Shown: piece after piece, positions 12,147-24,700 of the stretch
Layout: each line of letters starts with the position of its first letter
Position numbering within the stretch: the first letter of the stretch is position 1
NCBI GenBank assembly: GCA_002633005.1
Contig: NMRA01000103.1
Span: 341,612-405,611, forward strand
Length of the DNA: 64,000 nt
Direction of reading: 5' to 3'
From: Phoronis australis
Lineage: Eukaryota > Phoronida > Phoronidae
Position numbers and translations under genes: made by a program
The notes under the pieces: model-generated
What the model saw: the letters and a program-made list of their open reading frames with translations, nothing else
Databases searched by the model: none
What the model was told of the DNA's origin: nothing

Positions 12147-12703
12147 TCAACGGTGCTGAGAACTGTCAATGACTTTAGTCCGCCCAGTTGAATTGCTTTG
12201 AGAACTATAACCAGATTCCCTTCGACTGTTGTTGGTGCGATGCACTTTGCTGACTTCAGAGTTGACATAAGTGTACACACTAGCAGAGTTTGAATTATTC
12301 GACGAGTAAGTAGCTATGGCAGCCCCATCAAGTGAAGCAACATTTAATTCAGACAAAGGAATTATTGACGTGTGGTTGTGACGTGAAACAGGCTCGGGGA
12401 TGACGCCCCTAGTTTTATCAGCCACTGAAGCGGTAGATAGGTCGTCTCCACCAACGTCAACGACCTGCGGGGAAGAACTGGGATTACAGTGACGTTGCTG
12501 CGGAGACCTCGTTCGTCTTTTGGAAGAACTTTTCTTGCGGTGCTTTGGTTTGGTTTTAATACCGAAAAACATGCGGCAACGTCTGGACCATTTTATGGCC
12601 ACGCTAATACTGACACATATAAGGACGACTGCTCCTGCGATCAACGAGCAGCATATTATAAGTATGGGCATATCCGATGCGTCTGATGGTTGAATATCAG
12701 CAA
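12147..12703 (-). CDS. LRP-like receptor exon 17: transmembrane helix and cytoplasmic tail
   Basis: The exon starts after TTTCAG with phase 1. A short acidic linker leads to a hydrophobic helix (residues about 944-968, from PILIICCSLIAG to CVSISVAI), then a strongly basic stop-transfer region with KPKHRKKSSSKRR. The remaining tail is rich in serine and asparagine, contains YTYV (fits a YxxPhi sorting signal) and ends near RRESGYSSQSNSTGR. ESGYSS resembles the DSGxxS phosphodegron and RRES a basophilic kinase site; both are inference. I see no NPxY and no PPPSPxS, the usual endocytosis and Wnt-signalling motifs of LRPs. Confidence 0.88.
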
Positions 12704-15700
12704 CTGAAACGAAAATAATTTTGCTTGGACACATTCGTAAAGACACGTAGAAAACGTAGATAGCGACGTTTGCATGAACACTCAGAAAAAGAGCTCCTCT
12801 TGAAAATGCTGTATTAAGCAAGTAATTATAAAGTAGTACTTCTTACTGCCTGATCGACATGAAAGACTTTGCCGGCAATGACGGGCGATCTGGTCGACAC
12901 ACTTATCATGTCCAGACAGTACAATCCAGATGATTGGCACATGTAGATTCCGACGCTGATCCGATGAGTTTATGGGCAAAAGTTATTAATTGATATCGGG
13001 AGACGGGGTAATAGAGCGCTGTCAGTTGGGCGTCGTCGGAGTCAAAAATAAACAATCGGTGCACATAAATGCAAATATCCCCGCGATAGCGCCGACCGAC
13101 TTCTCAACCGAGATTGGCAGGTCGTAGAGATGATGTTGTTTAATATCAGCCAGCGATTGTTTGATGATCTCCATAGAGCAAGTGTAAATGGGACCGGTAC
13201 CCTGAAGTCAGATCGGACTGCATGTATTTGAACGGAGCATCCGACCAGAATTGTCCTAAGCGGCACATATTTTGTCACTCAGAAGCATGCAGGTAGCCAG
13301 AACTGTGCACGAGTCTGGCATACTCTCTTTTAGCTGCACCCGCTGATTTCAAAAAGTCCGGCACTCAAGCGACCAGGGCCTAGTACATGTAGAGTCTGTT
13401 AGATCGGCCGAGCATCGCACGATATGTGACCAAGGCATACTTAGAATTCACAGTGGCCACGAAAGAATGGTGCTATTCTACATCGGTCCACGAAGATACA
13501 TGACGAGCCGAAGCAGCAATCGCACTGAATTGTGTGCAAATTGGTCAAATATCAACTTATTCAACTTCAGCCTTATGGTTTACCAGTGGGTGATTTTTGG
13601 CGCCAATGGGTAAAGCAGGTCTAACTATCCCAGTGATAGTGCGATCATATCCTCGACGACGGACGGTAACTTAAGTTTATCGCCTCTTCGGATATGCGTC
13701 GGAATATCAATGACGTAAATATTGAAAGTAGACCCATCAGTTATTTAAAGAAAATTATCGACAAGAAAAATAATTTTCAGAGATCAGTCTCGGTGCAGAG
13801 TCAAACTTGCAACGGCTGTAGGCGAGGGCGCTGCCATACGCTCTGCTGGGGGTGCTAAATCTCGGCAGAGTATCTTGAGCGTCAGTATTTAACTAATGAA
13901 GTCACGGGTCTCGATTTCAGCAAATGTATAGCATACAACGGTGAGACTTGGCGATTTGTAACAAAATTATAAAAAAAACTCCAGCTTGGGGATTTTGTTG
14001 TTTTGTAGCTCGGATGGTCAAAATTACTCATGAACTTCAAGAAGTCCATCCCATCCAGCAATTATCTCGAAAATGCATTTTCGCCCGTAAAACAGATAAT
14101 GAACCTTCAGCAACATGTTACCTAGAGTTTGATTCATCAGTGTAAGCCTACTTTACCTTACTAAGTGAAAATTGCCATAAAGCGGCCTTCCGTCAAAATG
14201 TGTAATTTTTCAATTTAGACTAAATACTTGTACAAAACTAATCACAGCTTGTTCCATACGGGGATTAAAATATCTGCTGTTCAGTATTGCTTGAGACATT
14301 TGGTCTCCGTGAATGAAATGGCCGGACTGTACAAACCAAATTACAACCGAGCAGGTCTCCGAAAAGTAGTTAGCAAATTTAATACTAGAAATCTCTTTAA
14401 CTCTGGTTAAGGAACAATTTGAGAACAATTTTAAACGGTTAATTACCTACAATGTACGTCTTTAAAGAAAGGTGATTATAGCACCTTTACGAGCATATTA
14501 CCTTCTGGGTCCACTGAGAACACTTGACTGCATACAACGATATCATTTGGCCGGGCAAAAGTACCCACTGACACTTTCGACGTAACCTTAGTTTTATAGT
14601 GAACCTTGTAAATGACACTGAAAGTAAGTGACAGGAATCAGTACAATTATTTCAATCTACACGGGATGGGGTGATCACAAACTAAATACAATGTATGGCA
14701 GCAACGCGGCTGCAATGAGATTTGGGATCTCTTGGACGCACATGTTTAGATAACATTATGGGTTTTCGAAAAATATTGGTTACCAGTCTAGTTCATCATT
14801 TGAAACAGCTCGGGGGCAATTTCCGATAAAAAAACTGCAGATCTACCAGAGCAAATAAGCCGTCAGGAAATTGGGAAGACACCCAGCAGAAAAAAGCTTC
14901 CGCTAAATTAATACAAAACATTAACAACAGGGAGGATACGTCTTGCAGACCTAAGGCACTCGCGAGAAAAGCTATCCTGAGTGTGATGCATGCCGATACA
15001 TGTATCTCGCGAAGACTTTAGTATAGCTCGTTTTTCTCGCAAGAAATGAACGTGACTCTATACTTAACGCAACCCAGATGTCTTTTGTCGGGCACGTGGC
15101 ACCGGTTTTATGGGTTCCAATAGACTGGGTCTAAGTGTTCAACCAAATTCTTCCAAATGTTCACTTCTTTAACTTTGTGAATGAATACCGTACTGCTCTT
15201 ATTTCAGAGGTTTTTTGCATGAAATGACCTTTGTGCTCAGATTGTCTAGTTCGTGATATGTTAGGAATCTCCGTTACCCGTTGCTCCAGTCGCCGAAATA
15301 AAGCCATTGACCGTGAAGGAAGAGACCAAACGGTTGAGCTCCGGTTCTGTGATAATTCAGTTTTCTCTCTGTGCCACCATCCAGCGTGACTGAGCTAATC
15401 GTTCCTAAGAACCCATCAGTCCAATAAAGCCGGTGACCTGTGTGAAAAATAACGATATTGACGACCAGCGATGATGATAATCATGACCACGGCGGTGGTG
15501 GTCAACGATGTCAAAAATGCACACAAACATTGTAAAAAGAAATTTTTGATCGACTGATAGGTACCAGTCATTCCAAGAATGTGTAGGCAATTTGTGACCT
15601 AAGTGAGCGTGTTGTCAATACCAGATTTAACCCCTTTCGGCCAGGTTTTTAACCGATGAAATTTGCCTTCCCATTTTTACTAGCAATTATAACTCCAATA

Positions 15701-18700
15701 GTTAGCTTTTCCGGAAATGTCGTTTTTTTTTAATTTTCATGAGCCAAAATTTAACTGAATCTAATGATTCATTGAAAAAGATGGACCTTAGCTCACGCTT
15801 TTACCCGAAAAGCAAAGCTTCTCATGCGGCGAGTCTTAGCACTTAATACGAGTATGGCTGATCATTGAGAAGAAGCTGCCAAAACTCGAGCTACCTTAAT
15901 GGTTGTCCCTTTGGAAAATGGAAGTAATTGCAATCAAGGCATACAGTGAAGCAGCTAACATTACAATATCTGTTTACCATTGTCGTTGATTGCCAACAGA
16001 TTCGCGACTCTTTTTGCTATGAAATTTTCACAGGACACGACACTCTCTTCCAATCATCATCTCAACTCCCGGTTAACGAGCAGACGTACTTTTCCGGAAG
16101 TACAAGGGGCCGTTATAATAGGCGCTGCCAGTTAATAGTGACGTCGCTGCCAATAATGTTAGTCGTGGCTTAATTGTGAGACGAGTGAGTAGTTAGATTC
16201 GGTGGTCCACGTACATGTAGCCTACAATAGCCTATGCTGTTACCTACCATGATAGTCGACGGCCAGACCATTCGGCTGCACAATATATTTTGAGGCGTTG
16301 ACTAGGGTCTTTAGATGTGACCCGGAGTACGACAGCCTGTGTATTGCCGCTTGCGGTCCCTGGGTGGCGAAATACACAATCCGCGTTCTAGTACAGACGG
16401 TAACAGCTCTGGGTGAAAAAATATTTTTCGCTATGACTCTTTGACGACTACCTATTGTAGTCAAAGAGTTGATGGTATGGTGACCCACGTCAGTGTAGAA
16501 TAACGCGTCTTTATCAAAATCTGCCGTCAACCCTGACGGTATAGACTCTGCAAGAAGACGTTAAAATAAAAGTTAGGCTAAAGTCTAGGACTTCGTTCGG
16601 TAGATGAAAGAACGTGTCGAGTAAAACTAGTATTATCACGTGCTTCCCTTGTAGCTGTTTCAAGAGAGTACATGTAGACTGAAGACTTCGAGAAGTTTGG
16701 TCTTACGCTCCACATAAATATTTCTGAAAAATGATTTAAACCCACTTTAGCAAAGAATAAATTATCTGAAATAGACACATAATTGTTACTTACTTATAAA
16801 AAGTCTATGTCAATTATATCTCGTCAGTAATGTTCTAATTATTATTATAATAAGCCTTTATTTGGCAACTGTGAAGTGGGGACGTCAGACAAAATTTATG
16901 TCTTAATTCTTAAGTAGCCGTTCATGAAACATATCCCAGATGTTACTTCTTGTCAAAGCAAGGAAATTGATGACCTTAATATTACAGCGGCAAGTGGTGT
17001 TAATTTGCAATTAGTTTCTTTGGTGTAAGTTGGGTTTATAGTCGCTTTAAACATACCACTGTCCAAAACGACAACAACTCTTTCATTGCTTCCGTTTAGG
17101 TTGGCGCGTTTTATCGTTCTCGCCTGCACGTCTGTCCAGTATATAATTTCGCTTCTGACGTCATATTCCACAGCAACAACGTTGTCCACGGGTGACAGGG
17201 GAACTGCTCTGACGTCGCTTGTATCTTTGAGACTAATCTGGTACAAGGTTCGCTTCAGGTAGTCCGACACAATGACGAATTCTTCCTTCAAGAGTTCTGC
17301 AAAGAAGAGCCCACACTTACCCTTGCAAAACGGAAACGGCCCACGAACAAAAAAGAACAAAGATAGGCATTTTCAATAAAGGCTTTTCGATGACTGTCCC
17401 AATTGCACCAATTGCATCTCCAATTCTGCGTGGGTGATTTTGTACTCGTGGAATGCAATGGAACTTGCCCTTTGGTCAAACAACTCCATCTTGGTGAGAT
17501 GGAACGAAGGTTTAGTTATCAATATTCTGTTTTTGCATAAAATATGAAAATCAAAAATGCTTGTGTCGAGAACAGAGACATGAGGTTACATGTTGATGGT
17601 GCTTAGTAATTTGCTGGAGTAAGGCCTACTGTAAAACACCATTTACAATTTTATTATTTCGTTTAGTATAATGGAACCCAGACACTATCTACAAAATTCG
17701 AGTGTCGTTGGCAATTCCAATGTGCTTCTTCATGTATATAACATCAAGGTAGAACACTAACGTCAGGTAGAGATCTTTCACCATTGAATAAAGGCTGGCC
17801 ATGAGATAGACTTTCTGCCTCTACAAACACAGAGCACCAAACAGTCCTGGGCCCGGTCTCCAATCTTTTTACTCGAAATGGAACTCGAAATTAGGTTTGA
17901 CATTTTCTACACTACTTTTGGCCGAACTCAAGATAAGTGTCTATTATTCTGTACTCGAGTACACAATAACTTATGTAGATAATTTATTGCCCTTAGTTCA
18001 CAGTTTGTAAACCCAATATTAAAGCAATAAGTTCGAGTTTGAACTCGAAATTTCGAGTTTTTGCTCGAGTTTGTAGCACGAATATAAGGGTCTTCAAGGG
18101 CAAACTTGAACTAGAAACTCCTATGCATAAAGTATAATGTATTCGAGCACAGTCTGATAACCATTTATCCTAAGTTTGCACAAAAGGAGCAGAGAAATTG
18201 CCAAAAATAGTTTCGAGTTCGTTTCGAGTACAAAGATTAGAGACCGGGCCCTGGTCTCTTCCCGGGAGCAAGACTTTTAAAGCCTTATTACAATCAAAGT
18301 ATTAAATCATGATGCAGTCAAAAACGGCAAAACATCGCCAGTGACCTAAGAACAACAGAAGAAGGCAGAGGCAAAGTCTAACTACTGATCCATGTGAGAT
18401 TCCCGATTGTACACTACAACTTTCTCCGTCTTCATTCTAAAACGACAAGCTATGTCTGACAAAAAGCTATCACTGCTTGTATAACAGGGTTTCTTCCATG
18501 ACAACGAAGGTACGTCTGGGCACCTGCAGAAACTTATTGGTTTGTTCACGAGTAGATAGTTTAGTTCGAGCTCACAGTTGTCCACTTATTGACGAACAAG
18601 CCCCGATTTTCCCATGAGGCTCACCTGTAGTGCACGTTGAGTTATTGCTCACGTATCCTGAAGCGCACAGACATGAACGACCAGTCTGAGTTGGGAAACA

Positions 18701-21700
18701 CAGGTGGTCACAACCTCCGTTATTACCTCTACTACACACACCTGTATGCAAAACGATCAAGCACATATTTAACAAAGCTGCATAGGTCTTGTTGCTAGCA
18801 AATAGCTTGTGGGAACGACAGTCACGTTTTTCAATTAATTGCTCTGCACTGAAGTTGCATCTGGCTGTGATTAGCTGCCTGAAAACGAAAATCCAGTTAG
18901 ACCTTAACCTCTTGAAATCGGTTTCATTTCTTTCCGTTAAAGGATTCTATGTCCGTTACCAGCATAAGCAGAAAACAGGGGCGGATCCAGGATTTTAAGT
19001 TAGGGGGGCCAGGGCAGAGTATTAGCCAGGATTTTGCCCCTCAGACATTCGCACTCCCGAACTGCCAAATGGAATATGGGAGAATTTTAGGAAGGCCATG
19101 GCCCCCTTGGCCCCTCCTCTAAATCCGTCAGAGCTAAAAGCATTCAGCGTCTCAGGAAAACGCTCGCCTTCTGAGTTTATTGGGGTTGGTCAGTACTAAA
19201 AATGTCGCGTATGACCAGTTCAGTTCGTAACGGGAATAGAACGCTATCGTGATAAGGAATATTACGATACCGATTCCATGAATTTAAACGGCCTCGTTCA
19301 ATTTCCGTTTCTACTAGCCAGTTAAACGAGGGGAACTACAGCTTAAAGTAAAGAATTGGACACCACAATGATAGTTTTGACATTTAACAAAAATAACATG
19401 ACGCAATTTGATTTTTTTCGTGTTCCTAATAACGCGATAGGCCAAGGACAATTTTCTTTTTAAAATACATTGGTAACTGTGCTTTGCGGCTTTACACGCT
19501 GCCTCGTAGCCAAGGACAAAACAATTGTTAACGGGCACAAATCGCTATTACTACAATATTTTTGAGAATTTTAGTGATTAGGCTTGAACTCGAGTTTATT
19601 AAACTTGCTGCAGTCTAGATTAATTTCAGTCTACTGACTTGGCGACAATGGCTGTGCCGAAGTATCATATGATGCAACGTCTTGCAGTAGCCCATGTTTT
19701 GACGTCATAGGCTCTCTAGACCTTTTTCTGGAATCTTTTAGGGAAAAGTGGATCTCATTCGCTGTCGCCCAAACAACATAGTCCTGAAAGTAAGATGCAA
19801 AAGAAGTGAATTTTCAAGTGAAGCAATATCTTGTAATGTGTAAAGAGGAAAGACTTCTTCTGCTTTAAAAAACATGTTGAAGCTTACAAGAGTAAAACCA
19901 ACGAAGTTACGAACTTCGAAGCCCCAGGTTTAAGATGAGCATGTACATATATGGTCCGAGTAGAGAAGCCATTAAATAGTCTTTGTAAAAACGTTGGACA
20001 ACGTAGCTCAACACAAACTGTCCGGTTCTGTCTATTTTCGAAGCATGGCAACGTCAGGCTTTGATTTAATAAGTGCTACTGGGAATCGCCGAACAATAGC
20101 GGAGTTTATGATTATAAAACAGGAGTTGCTCTAGTGCGCATACTATGAACACAACTCCGGGGTTGTGAATGGTAGTCACGTGGTTGTACAAGTAGCAACA
20201 GACCACTTACAGGTTACCTCAACTGAGCAGAGGAAGTGGGACAAAATAGCCATCTGGTGGCATAACCTCGCCCAAGGTCTGTAGCACGTGGCATGCACGT
20301 GGAAAATCAACATGAAGCCTTACAGACCTCAATCGAATTCCCGCATTGCACTAGCAAATTAGCTCCAGGGCGCCGATTAAGGAAAGTGGGACAAATTTTT
20401 GTCTTATTCTTATCTGGAAAGGTCTATGAGCACCTGTTCAAACTTGTGGTGAAAATCAAATTTTGAAGTGGTCAACATCATGAACTTGACCACAGCGCGT
20501 CCTGGAAAGACTGAGGAAAATCAAAGTGTCCCAAAAAACGAGAAGTTGTCATTGATTCTTATTCGTGGACAAATCCGCCGTTTTTGGAGACAGTTATTCC
20601 AGTTAGAATGAGACTACTTCTCTTTTTTGTACGATTCCTGTTTGAAGGTGAACGACATCTGTAGCAGGTTCGTGATGCCCATCTTGAATTTTCATGCATT
20701 TACCCTGTGAATTGTAACAGCGATTATTTGCTTGACACTAGAAGTAACGATAACGGTTCGTCGCTTTGTCAGTAGGTTGTAGCTTTCAACTGTTCCACTT
20801 GCTGCATCCGACCAAAATAGGCTGCGAGAAGAAAAAATAAGCTGCAATTAATTATAGTCACGTGACTGAAGTGATGTCCGCCACATCTACTTCGTAAGAT
20901 CATAGACTATATAATCTATGGTAAGATCAGGTTATCTCCACAGGTAACCAGATGCAGTCTATTCAGGCTCCAATAAAAATGGCAAATTGTCTTCAGTATG
21001 ATATCGAGCTCTTCGGCTTCTGATACTTCTCAGGGTTTTCCTGAAACAACTTTGAGGTGGTGCTATTTTAACATCACTTCCAAAATCTATCGGTCTATTT
21101 ACACCGACCTTTTAGCCAATTTACATTGGCACAATGTTTCAGTCGTTCATTTCTCCGACCGTCTTCAGGTGCTACAGTGTTCTTAGAAGAACAACAACGG
21201 GTCTATGGTAGGCTACATTCATAGTGTTCAATGATGAAGATGGAAGACAAAATGACCGACCGAAACATCTTGCCAATGTAAAAATGCTAGAGGTTGGTGT
21301 AAATAGACTAATTGATCTTAGAAATGATGTCCTCAGTGCTCCCCTTTCTCGTAACATGACGTTGCCCGAATAGTTTCGAGCTAACACACTAAATGTTGAT
21401 TTCCACGGCATGCTATTTGGTAGTAGATGATCGAGCCGACTCGTGGACGAAACGGCCGGGATGCCCGCCAGGCAATCGTGAGACCCAGTAAGCTGTACGT
21501 ATAAAGCAAGAGTTTAGCAAAGCAAGTGTGTTACGATACGTACGTGTTTCAGATCAAACAAGTTAGATCATGCTAGTGTACACCAAAATATTTCCATCAC
21601 AGTAAGTTTCACGCGTGGGAACTAGATCTTTGACAATTGCTAGTAAAATGTCCGCCACATGAAAAAGGTGACGTACCTCGGGGTTATTACGTTGCGACCA

Positions 21701-24700
21701 GATTCTTCCTTCCACAGGATAATGTATATATTAGTTTTAGTAACCTGGATGAAGTATAGGTCTATTCAGCCCTAAACCGTATACTGGACTTGAGACAAAT
21801 TGCATTGATTCCACCATTGTCTTTGTTGAACATGCTCAGATATTAAGCTTACGTTTCTGAAGAGACATCTGTCGCTAAGTCCGAAGGAGCTTGAAGAGTT
21901 GAGAGTAACGTGGAATGATGCGAGCCATCCAGCTGTGCCATGTCTATTCCGGGTGATGCACCGTTTGTTATCCAAAACAGGGACCTAAAAGGCATTACAT
22001 ATGCCGAGGTTATGCCATAATGATGAGCACCGTGTTGCTGACCGAGGTTAAGTTCCCGTTGAAGGGGCTGAGAACTTTTAAGTTAAAATGACACTTCGGG
22101 TATATCCACCTATGGAGTCTTGGCCAAATGAGAAGATACTCTACCGCAATATGGACTCGTGTCAGCCAAGGTTCAGCTTAGGAATGGTCCATGCGCGCAC
22201 CCAGCGTAAAATATAGGGAGGCTTGAATTTTTCGATACGTGGACCTATTACTAAAAGAAATCAATCCTGTGTGCGCCCATGTGGTCTGAGGTGGACTGTG
22301 GATTGAACGTGTTTACTGCATGACCACGGACAAAGGCTAAGTCAGCGAATCCTTTAGTGATGAGCTTAGCATTCATCCCTAGGAAATTCTGTAACTACAC
22401 CATCTCAGTCAATCAAATGAACATTTGATTTGTAGGCCAATGTATTGAAGATTATAAACGACTTTCAAGCTTTTGCGGGGGGCTGGTAAATGCTAATCAC
22501 CCAATTTTCCTCAGGATTCCAAGGGCGATCCCATTTTAAGATTCCTGAGCCATAATAAAAATCCGTAAACTTGTCACGAAATAACCTTAGAACCGCATGA
22601 GAATTGTTGATGTTTTTGTTTACAAGTAGGTTCAGTGAATCTGGTTTGCTTATATTTGTGAACATTTTGTTACTGAGAAAAATCCGACGGTTATCTTTTC
22701 TTCAAAATGGCGGCCCCTCTAGCATTTGTTGCATTGCTTCTCAGAAACTGAGCTATCAGCCGAGATTTTAGATACAAGTAGCCATCAAACAACCCAGACT
22801 TGCAAAAAACGTGATTTTATATGAACAATTTTGGACCAGATTTTTTGAATCTTGCATTCGGAATCTCGTGTTGGCTCATGTTGAGCATTGCCAGGGAAGT
22901 GGTGGCTTTGGTTTCTTGACAATTTTTTCGGAGCCCCGCTTGTTTATTACGTGAAAGGGACAAACCATGAGACAGAAAGAAGCTTCTGAGGTCTAGGGTA
23001 GCACTTTTGTGGTGATATGACTCACAACTTTTCATTTTTATTTAGTTCATAGAATTTTCAACAGAATGGAAGAAGGCGGCGATTCGAGAGATGTGTGCTC
23101 CACTAGGCAAGATTGGTGAGAGCTGTACAGTGCCTACGAAAACATCACGCTTTTCATAAACACGGCATCAAATCACAAGTAGGCACTAATTAGCCGATTT
23201 TTTATTTTCATATTTGAACATTATGGTATAGAGTTTTAAACGTAAAGTTAAAAAACGTAAAATGGGAAGTTAACGTCATAAATGTCCTTGAAAACATTAG
23301 TTTATGCGAATCTCTTATGCCAATTTTGTTCCGTAAATTTTCCGTAATCTTGAAATTTATCATATGATTGCAAAATTTGCGTAATTAATAACTTTGTTCA
23401 CCTGAACAATTCTTCAAATGAGAATTTCCGCTTAATAGGCTAGAAAAAACGCAAAACGTCTGCAATGAAAGCGTTTTCTATGCTCCAGTGTAGCTTACTT
23501 TCTGGATGGAATGACGACAACTGCCGATGGGAGAGCAAGTCCTTCCACGAGCGTTCGCTGGTGGTAGCCATCCAGATCGGAGACACGTAGGATGCCAAGT
23601 TTACTGTTGGTCCAGTAAAGATGCAAATTCACCCAGTCAACAGCGAGTCCTATGAGCAATTTAAACACTAAATACAATTTTCAAACGATCTAGTGGCGTG
23701 AAAATTGACTTTGTTTCGTGTATTGCGCAGGAATAAGTCAAATGAAAAATAGTGGACGGATTGAACACCTTTACTCAATTGAAACACGATAGCCCGCGTT
23801 TAGCAAACCAGCACGCACATTTTGGTATTTTTAAATATCAACTTCAAAGTTGCGTGAAGTGTTTGATAACACTGATAAATACCTACCAATATTTCTGTAC
23901 GCTATTTTGCAACAAATATGTAGTAGGTAGAAAATTTGCACAGCGAACCAGAGATCACCGTTTCTTCTTTACAAAACAGCGTTTGATGTGAATTTGTGCA
24001 GTGACAAGAAAATCATTGGTTTACATAACATCGTTACCAGGGAACTTAAGTAACGTGGCTGGCATACATGCCCATTACAATTTTTGTCAGCGGTGTTGGG
24101 CGTACGACTGACTAACCTTGAATGTTCCCTTGTCTTTCACCAATCAGAATTTTTGGTTTCTCGCCATCAGTCAAGCGCAGCTTCAAAATATGGCCATCCT
24201 GCACGAAGTAAGCTGTGTCTGAGTATGTGTTAAACGATAGGTGTCGCGTAAGTCTGTTGCTGACGTAGAAGCAGACGCCATAATCAATTGAAGAGATGTC
24301 AGCAACGTTGTGCGGAAGGGCACATAAAGAAGAACTGTTGGAGTAAATGAGTTGTGGTGGCTTGTATCCAGTAGATACTACAAAGACAGACATTTCAATT
24401 CGTGATACAATATCTATGATATAAAATTCCAGAACCAAATTTAAAAAAGGATACCAGCGTGGAAAATAACGGAGAATCGATAGCCTTCAAGAATTTACGA
24501 AGCACGACATTGGCGTTCGACGATGTACCACAGTGACCTGAGACTAGCTAGAGAACGGGATACGAAGCTTCATCCCTTTGGTATTTCACAAATTCATGAA
24601 AATTTTGGGGTTACACGTTCATTGAATTTTAAATGTATTATACAGGCCCGGGCCTATTACGGGAATACAATTCGTTGTATATACAGAAACCCAGATGCCT

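Noticed and set aside
12842-12979. Cysteine-containing minus-strand frames between receptor exons 16 and 17, considered as the missing EGF domain
   Set aside because: No frame gives the six-cysteine EGF spacing with usable splice sites; one frame looked faintly Ig-like but starts after a stop.
18382-18585. Minus-strand open frame after a TTTCTGCAG acceptor between receptor exons 12 and 13
   Set aside because: It needs a phase that exon 12 does not provide, has no matching donor, and exons 12 and 13 join perfectly without it.
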